Under the pieces are notes generated by a model. That model saw only the letters and a program-made list of their open reading frames with translations. It was not told the DNA's origin and searched no databases. Positions 45,337-54,444 of a stretch of 64,000 nucleotides of DNA are shown one piece after another. Every line of letters begins with the position of its first letter. Positions within the stretch are counted from its first letter, which is position 1. The stretch is taken from assembly GCA_965223465.1 (NCBI GenBank), contig OZ245025.1:2604001-2668000 (forward strand), in the 5' to 3' direction. The stretch comes from JAAELZ01 sp965223465. Lineage in GTDB: Bacteria; Pseudomonadota; Gammaproteobacteria; Arenicellales; Poriferihabitantaceae. The translations under genes and the position numbers were made by a program.

Positions 45337-47165
45337 GCAAGCACATAATATTTTATGCGCGGTATTTGCTACGCCTGATATTTGTTGTCGCCATCATTAT
45401 CCTTTGTATCGTTTTTGGTGCGAAGTACTATCTATCGTCTGACTTTTTTACTGCTTTTGTTAATCAAAAGATATTGCAGGAAGTTGGTAAAGACATTGTC
45501 ATTTCTGGCCCGGTCACATGGGACTCGTTTTATCCAGAGATACGCGTAAATGTAAACAAAATAGAATTCCAAGAGCCCGCCGCCGAAGGGCGTACCAGCA
45601 GAGTACGGCTGCGCAATACCGCAGTAAAGCTGCCCGCAAGGATATTGCGACAGCAAAACCATATTTCTGACCTGGTATTGCATATTGATCATGCAGCGGT
45701 AGTGATTGAGAAATCAGCGGCAAATGAGTCTGCCAGGGTTGGTATAGCCGATATATTGGCAATTATTGAGCGTGTCCAAGCGCCGCCGATTACAGCACTG
45801 GATATTGTATACGCTGATGTTATTGACCGCCGTGGTACTGAACCTACGCATTATCGTGCAAAAAATATCCAGCTCGATCTAGGACATGCGGGGCTAAACC
45901 TGAGAGGCTCCTTTGCGGTGGGTGCTAAGGATTCAATACCGCTTAGTGTGGTACTGGAGAAAGATACCTCACAGCAGCAACCTATGTATTTGCTCGACGC
46001 TCGTGTACAGTCATCACTACAAGGTATTCCGCAAGAAATTGTGCTCACTTCTTCACTTGCTTTTGACTCCCCGCGTTTAAAGATTACGGGATTGCGCATA
46101 GAAAAAAACAAAAATCTCATCACGGGTGATCTTATCTATGACGCGAAAGACAATGCATTGAACGGAAGCTTTGTAATCAAGCGCCTTGAGTTAACCGATG
46201 TATTGAGCCCTACCAATAGGTCAAAAAAGGGCGACAAAGTATTGTCGCGTGTAACTTTTCCATACGATATTCTGACACGAGTCAGCACCAACATTAAGAT
46301 TCAGGCAGGTGCGGTGCGATATTCTGATGCACCCCTTGTTAATGGCACCTTTGTGCTGAATGCCCAGGATGGACAAGCTGAAATACTTGGCAGTGGACTC
46401 AGCGTACTGGGTGCACCGACCACGTTGGCGTGGTCAGCGAAAAACCTGGCATCGAATCCTTCTTTTTCAGTGGCATTGACAACAGAACAGCTCGCACTTG
46501 GGCGACTTAACCTCTTTGCCAACGATGATCAGTTTTTTCGCGATGGAATTGGCAATCTTTCAGTCAATCTTACCTATACCGGCACATCACTCAAAGACCA
46601 CACTACCAGCAGTTTAGGTATTCTTTCACTCAACGCAGTCGATGGTCATATATCACCAACGTTTGTGCAGTGGCTAGATAAAAGTATCGTATCGCGTGGC
46701 AAGCAACTGGCAACGGAAGATAAAGCTCACGCTAACCAAACAGAGGATGAAGGAGTATCGCTGCCATGTGTCAATATATTCTTTGCACTCAACAATGGCT
46801 ATGCCGCAGCCAACAAATCTATTCTCATTGAAACCGCTGACAATATGTTTGTGAGTTCTGGTTTTATTGACTTTCACACAGAAAAGATTGGCTTTACTTT
46901 TTCTTCCAGTACGAAGAAAGCATTCGACTGGAGTCCGCTTTCAACAGCGAAATATATTCAGTTGGATGGAACACTGGCTTCACCTGCTATTTCTCTGAAT
47001 CCTCAGGAAACGCTGAAAAAAGGCATGCTCACAGCCTCCTCCTTTATTTTTGGACCAGTGCCCGCGCTTGCTTATGCAGCGTTGGAAGCCGCTCAAAACC
47101 AGGCGCAAGATCGTCCGAAGTGCTTACCTCATCGACACCTTGTTCACCAGGTAATCCAGGAGTAA
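45333..47165 (+). CDS. AsmA-family protein
   Basis: This ~610-residue inner-membrane-anchored protein has one N-terminal transmembrane helix (residues ~12-33) and a long periplasmic part. The AsmA signature is visible: V-I-S-G-P-V-T-W-D near residue 60, and a C-terminal domain with G-I-G-N-L-S-V-N-L-T. AsmA-like proteins take part in phospholipid transport to the outer membrane. The ATG at 45333 overlaps the upstream stop, and the frame extends upstream to 45225 without another good start. Confidence 0.83.
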   Translation: MSKHIIFYARYLLRLIFVVAIIILCIVFGAKYYLSSDFFTAFVNQKILQEVGKDIVISGPVTWDSFYPEIRVNVNKIEFQEPAAEGRTSRVRLRNTAVKLPARILRQQNHISDLVLHIDHAAVVIEKSAANESARVGIADILAIIERVQAPPITALDIVYADVIDRRGTEPTHYRAKNIQLDLGHAGLNLRGSFAVGAKDSIPLSVVLEKDTSQQQPMYLLDARVQSSLQGIPQEIVLTSSLAFDSPRLKITGLRIEKNKNLITGDLIYDAKDNALNGSFVIKRLELTDVLSPTNRSKKGDKVLSRVTFPYDILTRVSTNIKIQAGAVRYSDAPLVNGTFVLNAQDGQAEILGSGLSVLGAPTTLAWSAKNLASNPSFSVALTTEQLALGRLNLFANDDQFFRDGIGNLSVNLTYTGTSLKDHTTSSLGILSLNAVDGHISPTFVQWLDKSIVSRGKQLATEDKAHANQTEDEGVSLPCVNIFFALNNGYAAANKSILIETADNMFVSSGFIDFHTEKIGFTFSSSTKKAFDWSPLSTAKYIQLDGTLASPAISLNPQETLKKGMLTASSFIFGPVPALAYAALEAAQNQAQDRPKCLPHRHLVHQVIQE

Positions 47166-47298
47166 GTCATGATTAATCGCACAAATCGTAAGCAATAAAA
47201 AGTACTAGCAATGGTTATAAAAGCGACACGGTGTGGAGTGAAACCAAGCAAATTTATCAACGAAACGTTTACCTGTAATTATTTATTAGGAGATCAGA

Positions 47299-47715
47299 AT
47301 GAAACTTAAATTAGGATTAATAGCATTAGTTGTATTTTTAACGTCTTGCGGTGGAGGGGGTGGGTCTAGCTCAGGGGGTTCCTCAGGTAACCCCATTGCA
47401 AACGATGTAAACAAAATTTTATTCAGAGCAAAAAAAGTAGACATCCGGGTAAGCTTTTACGAAAGACAAAAACACATATTCAGAGAACGCATTGGTAAGG
47501 GACAATCAAAAACGATTTCGTTGCCAGCAAAAACGGCTGTATATAGAGGGTGGATAACATCACCAGAAGTTAGCGTAGGTGATTCGTTTAACTATGAAAT
47601 TTGCGGAGCAAAAAATGTCTGGGTTGGTGGCGGTAGAGGGCGTTGTGGAGTATTTAAAAAAACGCGACCCAATACTGAAACTATAGATAGCTCAAAAACG
47701 TTTTCTGTAAATTAA
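47299..47715 (+). CDS. Glycine/serine-rich hypothetical lipoprotein
   Basis: This 138-residue lipoprotein has lipobox L-T-S-C near residue 17, followed by a flexible Gly/Ser linker of about 14 residues and a small basic domain with two cysteines. AGGAGAT precedes the ATG. The protein is not recognised. It lies between the envelope cluster and the Rhs locus. Confidence 0.65.
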   Translation: MKLKLGLIALVVFLTSCGGGGGSSSGGSSGNPIANDVNKILFRAKKVDIRVSFYERQKHIFRERIGKGQSKTISLPAKTAVYRGWITSPEVSVGDSFNYEICGAKNVWVGGGRGRCGVFKKTRPNTETIDSSKTFSVN

Positions 47716-48025
47716 TGACAAAATCTAAATACAAACTTCTAATCGGTGATTTACCGGAATATACCTACGAACGCTGTGTACAAAGTTATCAGTCAATACA
47801 ATATAAATATTAAGGGATATTTGCATGAAATAGTCTTGTTGTGTAATATGCGGCGCTTAGTTGATTACCATAAAAAAATTAAGTGAGGCAGCTTAAGGGA
47901 GCTGGCTTAATTCAATATCAGCAGCAATTGCTGATAAAAGTAATCAATACTAAATTTTCTGAGTAGAGCAGACCATACCAATGGTGTGGTTCAGGGAGAC
48001 GTGAGTTAAAACTTGAGGAACTACG
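47716..48025. other. Intergenic region, 310 bases
   Basis: No gene is seen. An 8-bp perfect hairpin, TATCAGCA-GCAAT-TGCTGATA, lies at 47916-47936 without a T-run. Confidence 0.4.
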
Positions 48026-48166
48026 ATGAAAATACCTGTTGCTGTGCAGAGAAGACTTAAAGAGTCCATCCCCAAATTTCAAAAGGTGTTGCTGGCGGTG
48101 CGCGACCGTGACGTCAACAAGGCAAATCCTTTCATAGTAGTAGTCGATATTGGTGCGTGTGCTTAA
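48026..48166 (+). pseudogene. Short 46-codon fragment of a larger conserved protein
   Basis: An ATG with GAGGAA 5 bases upstream opens a 46-codon frame beginning K-I-P-V-A-V-Q-R-R-L, then K-F-Q-K-V-L and R-D-R-D-V-N. This resembles the N-terminus of conserved proteins associated with restriction-type N-terminal domains (typically K-F-Q-x-V-L then A-R-D-V-N). The frame then ends in unrelated residues. It is most likely a truncated gene whose translation signals survive. Confidence 0.4.
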
Positions 48167-48218
48167 AGCGCATTCGATCAAGAATCATTACCCATCCCAA
48201 TTAAGAAGGAAAGGAAAC

Positions 48219-51200
48219 ATGACAACAAAGCAAAATAGCTACTGGAAAGTAGCAACACTGGTTTTACTTCTGGCTGCATTTCAAACTCAGGCCAGTGTTC
48301 AGACCACGATGCCGGATATCTATTCAGAATTGGCACCTGCGGGTACACGCGAAGAAGTGTCGGCAAGTCTGAATGAATTTATCGATCCATTTTCCGGTGG
48401 ACTAACAATTTCGCATGAAGATTTGGTTGTGCCGGGGAACGGTGGTCTGGATATAAAAATACAACGCACGTATAGCTCAAATAACGTTTACAAAAGCCGG
48501 ATTACAGATAATTCTGGACCTGAGTTACACAATCTGGTTAATCGATCACCCACTGGTTTGGGGTGGACCATGCACTTTGGGAAGGTGACGCGCGACAACG
48601 CATATGGCTGTTCACCTACAAGCACTGAAGGCATTGATAATCTTAATAATCCAATATTTGAGGCCCCGGATGGCAGCCAGCAAATATTCCATTACAATAA
48701 CTCTAGTCAGAACGGCATAAACGCAACATGGGTGAGCAAGAATCATTGGGTTGCGTACTGTAGCTCAGATAATTTTAGAGTCATTTCCCCGGAAGGCATC
48801 AAATATTATATGGGCCTTCGACTTGAAGAAGGGCAGCCCTATGGTTCTTCAGACAATATGGTTTGGTATACCACGAAGGTGACGGACCCAAATGGGAACT
48901 ATTATGATATTGAGTACGATTCAGGCCCAACCGACGAAAACCTGATTATCGACTACATTGACGCCAGTGATGGGCGTAGAATTAATTTCGGTTACGTTGG
49001 TATAAGTAGCGGCGTTCCTCGTCTCAGTCAAATAAGTTTGGTACAAGGTCCTACCTGGAATTATCACTATACTTCTTTAGGCACCGGACAAGGTCATTAT
49101 TTACTCGATTATGTTACCCGACCCGATGGTTCGCGGTGGGAATATGACTACCACAGTTTTTCGGGTGGTACTGCCGGAGACAATGTATTAGAAGAAATTA
49201 CCTATCCGTATGGCGGAACCACGCGCTATGCCTACGATTACAAATGTTTGGGTTATGTTTCTTGCATTAATCATTCGGATCGCGCTTATTCTTTGGTCGT
49301 GGATACTAAAACCACGGGCGGACGAGATGTTGACGCGGGCACTTGGAACTACGACTACGCGCCGAATAATAACGAGACTAATTTAACCACGGTATATTTC
49401 CCGGGTGGAAGATACGTGTATGAGCACTATGGTCTACGGTGGGCAATCCAGCATCCGACCAGTCAACTCTTATGGCGGGTGGGACTATTAAAAAGCAAAC
49501 GAACCTATAACGGCTCGTCACTCATACAAACCGAATCGTATGCCTACGACAATATGATTGTTTCTTATGAAGACTACATGCGTCCGCCGTATACGGATGG
49601 TTTTTATCCTTTTGAGGACAACGAAACAAGAGCACCACGGTTAACCCAAAAGACGATTAATCGCGATGGTAGAAATTATGTAACCAGCTATCAAAATTTT
49701 ACCGATAACATTAATCCACATAGAATCGTTACCAGTGGCCAGGTATCGAGAACGACGACACTAACGTATTTTCCGAGAAGCAATGGTCAGAATATCGTTT
49801 CACGGGTAGAAGACGAAGATTTTGGTGGAACCAACAGAGAAATAAATCGCTCGTTCGATACCGAAGGGAATATGACAATGGAGGAAATATATGGGGTTAG
49901 GAATACCTATTTATATGATGGAGAGGGTAACGTAAGTCGTCGAACTAATGAGCGAGGTCATAGGTGGGACTACTCTCGATATGAACGCGGTATAGCAAGA
50001 ACCGAGGATCACCCAACAAACATTGATATTAGTAGAGAAGTTGATGCGCACGGCATGATCGAATATGAAGAAGATGGCAGAGGCAATAGAACAGACTATG
50101 ACTATGATGGCCTGGGAAGAATCACCTCCGTAGATTTTCCGCGCAGCAATAGCGCTGCTGCCTCCATATCGTGGTCGAGTACCTCCAGGTCGGTGTCGCG
50201 GGGTAATTATTCAGAAAATACCGTATTTGACGGATTCGGTCGGCCCAGTTGTTTGCGACGTGAAAATGTATATATCAACTACGATTATGATGAACATGGC
50301 AGGTTGATTTTTGAATCCTACCCTGGGTCGAGCTGTACCTCCTCGATCGGAACAAGCTACCAATATGATGCGCTGGATCGATTAACCCGTATGACGCATA
50401 ACGGTGGTAGCTATGTATCCTATACCTATTTAACTGACAACAAGGTGCGCGTGCGTGATGAGCGTGCTCACAATACAACCTATAGCTATCGTTCTTATGG
50501 TGACCCTGATCAGAAAGAGTTAATAAGGATCGAATCGCCCGAATCAATAACAACCGTCATCGGGCGCAATGAAATTGGTCAGGTTACTTCTGTTTCACAA
50601 GGTGGGGAAACGAGAACCTATAATTACACCAATTCATCTAATCCCTTTTTATACTCTGAAATTCACCCGGAAACCGGCACGACGACTTATGGTAGAGATG
50701 CCGTCGGTAATATGACCTCTAAAAGAGTTGGCAGCTCAGCAACGACAACCTATACCTATGATGGGCTCAATCAGCTGACTTACATCAATCATCCTAGTGG
50801 TACACCTGATATCGATATGAATTACGATCGGGCGGGTAACTTGGATAACATAACCGTAGTGGGTGGAAATAGTGAAAAAAACTTTTACTATGATGATAAT
50901 GACAATTTGTATCGAGAACAGCAGGTAATAGCCGGTCGAACCTATAACATCTACTATACCTACGATAATCTGGATCATCTGGCAACCCTAAGATATCCCG
51001 GTGGTCAGTTGATAACTTTTAATCCTGATGACCTGGGTAGACCAAACACTGCTTTCCCATATGTACATAATGTGGATTACTTTAGAAATGGGATGGTCCA
51101 ACGATTAGATTACGCCAACGGTCGATACATTATCAATACACAGGACAGCCGTCAGAGATTGCGTGACATTGATCTGTCTGGTGGTGCAGTGAATTTACGA

Positions 51201-52145
51201 TACATTTATGACGCGGCGAACAATACCACTCAAATCACCGACTACCAAGATAGTTCGCGTACCAGAAATCTTGGCTATGATGATGTCAATCGATTGGACT
51301 CAGCATCAGGCATATGGGGCTCAGGGTCAATAAACTATCGTTCTGGTTCGGCCACTAATATTGACTCTAAGACCATTGGCTCACAAAGCATTTCTTACAA
51401 CTATTCCAGCAATCGCCTGTCATCTGTATCTGGTCTTCCTGGCGGTACACGCAGTTACACTTATGATGAATATGGCAATATCGCCAGTAAAACGGGTGGT
51501 CTGGAATATATTTTCGATGATGCGTCAAATTTGCGCACAATCGAGCTGGCAAATTCTGTAATCAGATCTTACGACTATGATGGTCTGAAAAACAAAGTGC
51601 GTACTACTCAAAATGGCGCCAGCACCATTCACATTTATAGCAAATCGGGGCAGTTGTTAGCAGACCACAACGCGAGTGGTGTTGCGTTGAAAGAGTATGC
51701 CTATGTGGGAGATAAGTTGGTGGCCAATGTTATTAAAAGCGGTGCACCCCCACCCAATACCAACCAAAACACACCGATACCCATTAACCTGAATCAGGTT
51801 GATACCAACAGTTATGGTTGGGGATACGGCAATAGTAACCACAAAGACCATCTGATTGTTTCTTTCGATAAACCGAATACCGATGTGAGGTTCTGTGCCG
51901 TTGGTCTACATATATCCAACTCTACCGAGGTTCGGGTTGAGCTGAATGGTGCATTTCTTGGCTATATGGATGTTGGGATGAGTAAGGAAACCTGTTTTGA
52001 TATTGCAGAATCGCAGTTTATTACGGGCACTAATCAAATCAAGTTTGTACAGGCCGTCTCGGGTAATATATGGGGCGTGACTAATATACGTATTGGTAAC
52101 GTGGTGATGCCGCCGATCCTTTTCCTTTTACTGGGGGATGAGTAA
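48219..52145 (+). CDS. Secreted Rhs/YD-repeat protein without core domain
   Basis: This ~1,308-residue protein has a Sec signal (residues ~12-30). After an N-terminal plug-type section, many YD repeats (G-x-x-x-Y-x-Y-D-x-x-x-R pattern) run from about residue 190 to 1175, forming the Rhs cocoon. It lacks the conserved Rhs core (D-P-x-G-x) that normally closes the shell; that sits in the next gene. It ends instead in a ~120-residue domain with F-D-K-P-N-T-D-V. GAAGGAAAGG precedes the ATG at 48219. The stop and next ATG share a base. Confidence 0.85.
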   Translation: MTTKQNSYWKVATLVLLLAAFQTQASVQTTMPDIYSELAPAGTREEVSASLNEFIDPFSGGLTISHEDLVVPGNGGLDIKIQRTYSSNNVYKSRITDNSGPELHNLVNRSPTGLGWTMHFGKVTRDNAYGCSPTSTEGIDNLNNPIFEAPDGSQQIFHYNNSSQNGINATWVSKNHWVAYCSSDNFRVISPEGIKYYMGLRLEEGQPYGSSDNMVWYTTKVTDPNGNYYDIEYDSGPTDENLIIDYIDASDGRRINFGYVGISSGVPRLSQISLVQGPTWNYHYTSLGTGQGHYLLDYVTRPDGSRWEYDYHSFSGGTAGDNVLEEITYPYGGTTRYAYDYKCLGYVSCINHSDRAYSLVVDTKTTGGRDVDAGTWNYDYAPNNNETNLTTVYFPGGRYVYEHYGLRWAIQHPTSQLLWRVGLLKSKRTYNGSSLIQTESYAYDNMIVSYEDYMRPPYTDGFYPFEDNETRAPRLTQKTINRDGRNYVTSYQNFTDNINPHRIVTSGQVSRTTTLTYFPRSNGQNIVSRVEDEDFGGTNREINRSFDTEGNMTMEEIYGVRNTYLYDGEGNVSRRTNERGHRWDYSRYERGIARTEDHPTNIDISREVDAHGMIEYEEDGRGNRTDYDYDGLGRITSVDFPRSNSAAASISWSSTSRSVSRGNYSENTVFDGFGRPSCLRRENVYINYDYDEHGRLIFESYPGSSCTSSIGTSYQYDALDRLTRMTHNGGSYVSYTYLTDNKVRVRDERAHNTTYSYRSYGDPDQKELIRIESPESITTVIGRNEIGQVTSVSQGGETRTYNYTNSSNPFLYSEIHPETGTTTYGRDAVGNMTSKRVGSSATTTYTYDGLNQLTYINHPSGTPDIDMNYDRAGNLDNITVVGGNSEKNFYYDDNDNLYREQQVIAGRTYNIYYTYDNLDHLATLRYPGGQLITFNPDDLGRPNTAFPYVHNVDYFRNGMVQRLDYANGRYIINTQDSRQRLRDIDLSGGAVNLRYIYDAANNTTQITDYQDSSRTRNLGYDDVNRLDSASGIWGSGSINYRSGSATNIDSKTIGSQSISYNYSSNRLSSVSGLPGGTRSYTYDEYGNIASKTGGLEYIFDDASNLRTIELANSVIRSYDYDGLKNKVRTTQNGASTIHIYSKSGQLLADHNASGVALKEYAYVGDKLVANVIKSGAPPPNTNQNTPIPINLNQVDTNSYGWGYGNSNHKDHLIVSFDKPNTDVRFCAVGLHISNSTEVRVELNGAFLGYMDVGMSKETCFDIAESQFITGTNQIKFVQAVSGNIWGVTNIRIGNVVMPPILFLLLGDE

Positions 52146-52975
52146 TGAAACACAAATTATTGAATAAGCTGGCTGCCTTCGCGGCACTGGTGTTGGTTAT
52201 TGGCGCTCAACCACTGAATGCGGATACTGTTACTTACATCATTACCGATCCCGCGGGTTCGCCCATTGCAGGGATGAACCAGGCGGGTGCGATCACTTGG
52301 CGCGAGAATTATCAGCCTTTTGGTGAGAAACTGGAGAATTCATCCGCATCTACAGATAACGATATCTGGTTTGGGGGCAAGGAGTTTGATGACGATACGG
52401 AGTTATCGTTCTTTGGGGCACGATATTATGAGCCGACCATCGGGCGCTTTGTTTCAATTGATCCACAGGGCTTTGACGAGGAAAATATATTTTCCTTTGG
52501 GCGCTACGCTTATGGGAATAACAATCCTTATAAGTTTGTTGATCCGAACGGCGAGACACCGGCCCATATACTGGCTGCCTTAGCAGTGGTGGCAGCGCGT
52601 GGCGTAGTATATGTTGCGAGAAGTGCAAAGAGCTTGGGTAAAGTTGTCAAAAGCGCGAAAAAGGGGGGAAATGCAAAACAAACCCATAAAGGTTCCGGAG
52701 AAGCCGCAAAAAGTACGAATCGAGAGAAAGTCGACGAAATAATTGATAGTATTGAGAAGAATAACTATAAGGTAAAGATTAATCCTAAAAATAAAGCTAC
52801 GAAACAAGAAGGTAACGTTACTATTGATTTTGGGGATAAAACTAAAGTTAATCTGCGAGTGGAGACTCATCCACTAAAACAAAATGGCCCCCCGACAAAA
52901 CACGGAAATGTCGAAATTATTAGACAGGTTAAAAACAAAAATAAGATTATTAGCAACAAACATATAACAGACTAA
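52145..52975 (+). CDS. Secreted Rhs core protein with C-terminal toxin candidate
   Basis: This 276-residue protein has its own Sec signal (cleavage near L-N-A-D). Residues ~40-138 are the Rhs-associated core with F-F-G-A-R-Y-Y-E-P-T-I-G-R-F-V-S-I-D-P and N-N-P-Y-K-F-V-D-P-N-G. The last ~130 residues are a lysine-rich variable domain with R-V-E-T-H-P, T-K-H-G-N-V-E-I and a terminal H-I-T-D, the pattern of a polymorphic toxin tip (possibly an RNase fold). It is coupled to the shell gene by a TAATG overlap. Confidence 0.8.
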   Translation: MKHKLLNKLAAFAALVLVIGAQPLNADTVTYIITDPAGSPIAGMNQAGAITWRENYQPFGEKLENSSASTDNDIWFGGKEFDDDTELSFFGARYYEPTIGRFVSIDPQGFDEENIFSFGRYAYGNNNPYKFVDPNGETPAHILAALAVVAARGVVYVARSAKSLGKVVKSAKKGGNAKQTHKGSGEAAKSTNREKVDEIIDSIEKNNYKVKINPKNKATKQEGNVTIDFGDKTKVNLRVETHPLKQNGPPTKHGNVEIIRQVKNKNKIISNKHITD

Positions 52976-52989
52976 TTTGGAATTTGATA

Positions 52990-53262
52990 ATGAAACGAGA
53001 ATTCAATTTTGAATTTGAAGATGAATCCAACAGTTCAACTATTTCATTTGAATACGATGAAAAAATTGAAGAAATCTTATCTGTTCAATTAGAGTCTGGA
53101 GTACCTGTTGTTTATGGCAATAAACAGGCATTTCTTTTATTAGCGAAAACGCTCGTTAAAATGTCAATGTGTGATTATCCGGATGGTTTTCATTTACACT
53201 TGAATGAAGACTTTGATGCTGATTCTACTGAGGTTATAAGATTGGTTTTAAATAAAAAATAG
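52990..53262 (+). CDS. Probable immunity protein for the Rhs-core toxin
   Basis: This ~90-residue acidic protein (rich in Glu/Asp, no signal peptide) starts 14 bases after the toxin stop. Small, acidic, cytoplasmic and immediately downstream of a variable toxin domain is the usual position for an immunity gene. The sequence itself is not recognised. Its charge complements the basic toxin. Confidence 0.65.
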   Translation: MKREFNFEFEDESNSSTISFEYDEKIEEILSVQLESGVPVVYGNKQAFLLLAKTLVKMSMCDYPDGFHLHLNEDFDADSTEVIRLVLNKK

Positions 53263-53279
53263 GTTAATAACAAGGCTAA

Positions 53280-53384
53280 TACTCAGGAACTGGATCAAAT
53301 GGTGGTATGCAAACAAAAGTAAGGGTCCATCAGGATGCCAAAGGTCGTATTCATGGGCATCCCTCTGGGCCAGAGAGATTTTGA
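53280..53384 (+). pseudogene. Orphan C-terminal tip of an Rhs toxin
   Basis: A 34-codon frame following a stop reads G-T-G-S-N-G-G-M-Q-T-K-V-R-V-H-Q-D-A, then K-G-R-I-H-G-H-P-S-G-P and the stop. H-x-D-A-K-G-R-x-H-G-H-P is a familiar ending of polymorphic toxin domains. It has no start or upstream core, so it is a displaced toxin remnant, immediately before its own candidate immunity gene. Confidence 0.6.
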
Positions 53385-53386
53385 TT

Positions 53387-53869
53387 ATGGGTATTCAAAA
53401 TATACAAGATTTATTGGAAGTGATTGAGCGTAAGTACAAATCGCTGGTGCGGCCGGACTATTCGTTTGCCAATAAAGCAATATCTTCGAGACCTTACGAT
53501 TCAATGGTTAAGAAATTACAAAATATGTTTGATGTTGAGGAGATCACCGATACAAATGATGATGTGAGCTTTTGTTACATGGTTTCTAAGTCTAATAATC
53601 AATGGGTTATTGAGCTTTCAATGCTTGGGTTATATGCGACATTATTTAGAGTTTCGCAAACTGGGCGTACAGGTCTCGTTACGCAAAATACCTCTATGCC
53701 AGAGGAAAAAGAAATTATTTCGTTACTTCTTGAGAATCAGTTTAAGATACTTAACCAGGACGAGTTGGAACATCCCGTAGCTCTCAAGTTATTTAATGCA
53801 GAACCAGAAAATGTGTGTATTTATCAGGCGTTATTTTCTGACACAGATATACTTCCATGGAGGGTGTGA
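53387..53869 (+). CDS. Probable second immunity protein
   Basis: This ~160-residue soluble protein starts 2 bases after the orphan toxin tip. AGAGAGA precedes the ATG. It is acidic and not recognised. The position behind a toxin remnant suggests an orphan immunity gene retained after toxin exchange. Confidence 0.6.
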   Translation: MGIQNIQDLLEVIERKYKSLVRPDYSFANKAISSRPYDSMVKKLQNMFDVEEITDTNDDVSFCYMVSKSNNQWVIELSMLGLYATLFRVSQTGRTGLVTQNTSMPEEKEIISLLLENQFKILNQDELEHPVALKLFNAEPENVCIYQALFSDTDILPWRV

Positions 53870-53940
53870 TCTTGGTTTAATTCCCACTACTCAAGGACCT
53901 AAAGAATATTTCAGTGAGGAATTATTGTAGGTTGAGGGGG

Positions 53941-54165
53941 CTATCGCCCCCTCTCTCTATCCAGGTAATCAGCGACGTCACGTATATCCGCAACACGTGA
54001 TTTTCCGACACGAAAAGTACGTATCGGACACCGCCTTGCACTTATAGCATTTAGCAGTGCACGTGGGTTGGTATAGTGCAAAACATCGGCTAATTGCCGA
54101 GTATTTAACGTCAAACTATCATACCTTTCATAGAGTATGGTTGCGGTCTCACTTAAAGAACTCAT
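53941..54165 (-). CDS. Small HTH protein, PrtN/excisionase-like
   Basis: This 74-residue protein is a single DNA-binding domain: T-R-Q-L-A-D-V-L-H-Y, N-A-I-S-A-R-R-C-P-I-R-T-F-R-V-G-K-S-R and a final D-V-A-D-Y-L-D-R. This resembles pyocin-activator PrtN or AlpA/excisionase-type regulators of mobile elements. It is the first gene of the AT-rich recombinase region. Confidence 0.65.
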   Translation of the reverse strand: MSSLSETATILYERYDSLTLNTRQLADVLHYTNPRALLNAISARRCPIRTFRVGKSRVADIRDVADYLDRERGR

Positions 54166-54444
54166 GGCTATATTTCCACGCCATGACCCTTAAGATCACT
54201 GCGGCAGTAACTGGCAGGCGTGGTCTTGTCAATGACGAAGAGTTTACGCGTACCCCTTCAATTGGCTTGTTGTGTTGTTAACTCAAGCATCACAACGAAA
54301 ACGTTGATGAAGCAGGTCAACACAACTACAGTTTTGAAGGAACTGCAGGTGTAAATATACGTAAAATGATAGATAAAGGCAAAAACTGCGCCCTGTTGTG
54401 TGGAGTTTGTTAAAAATCGCGTTGTGTGGACAATTCCACGCGTC

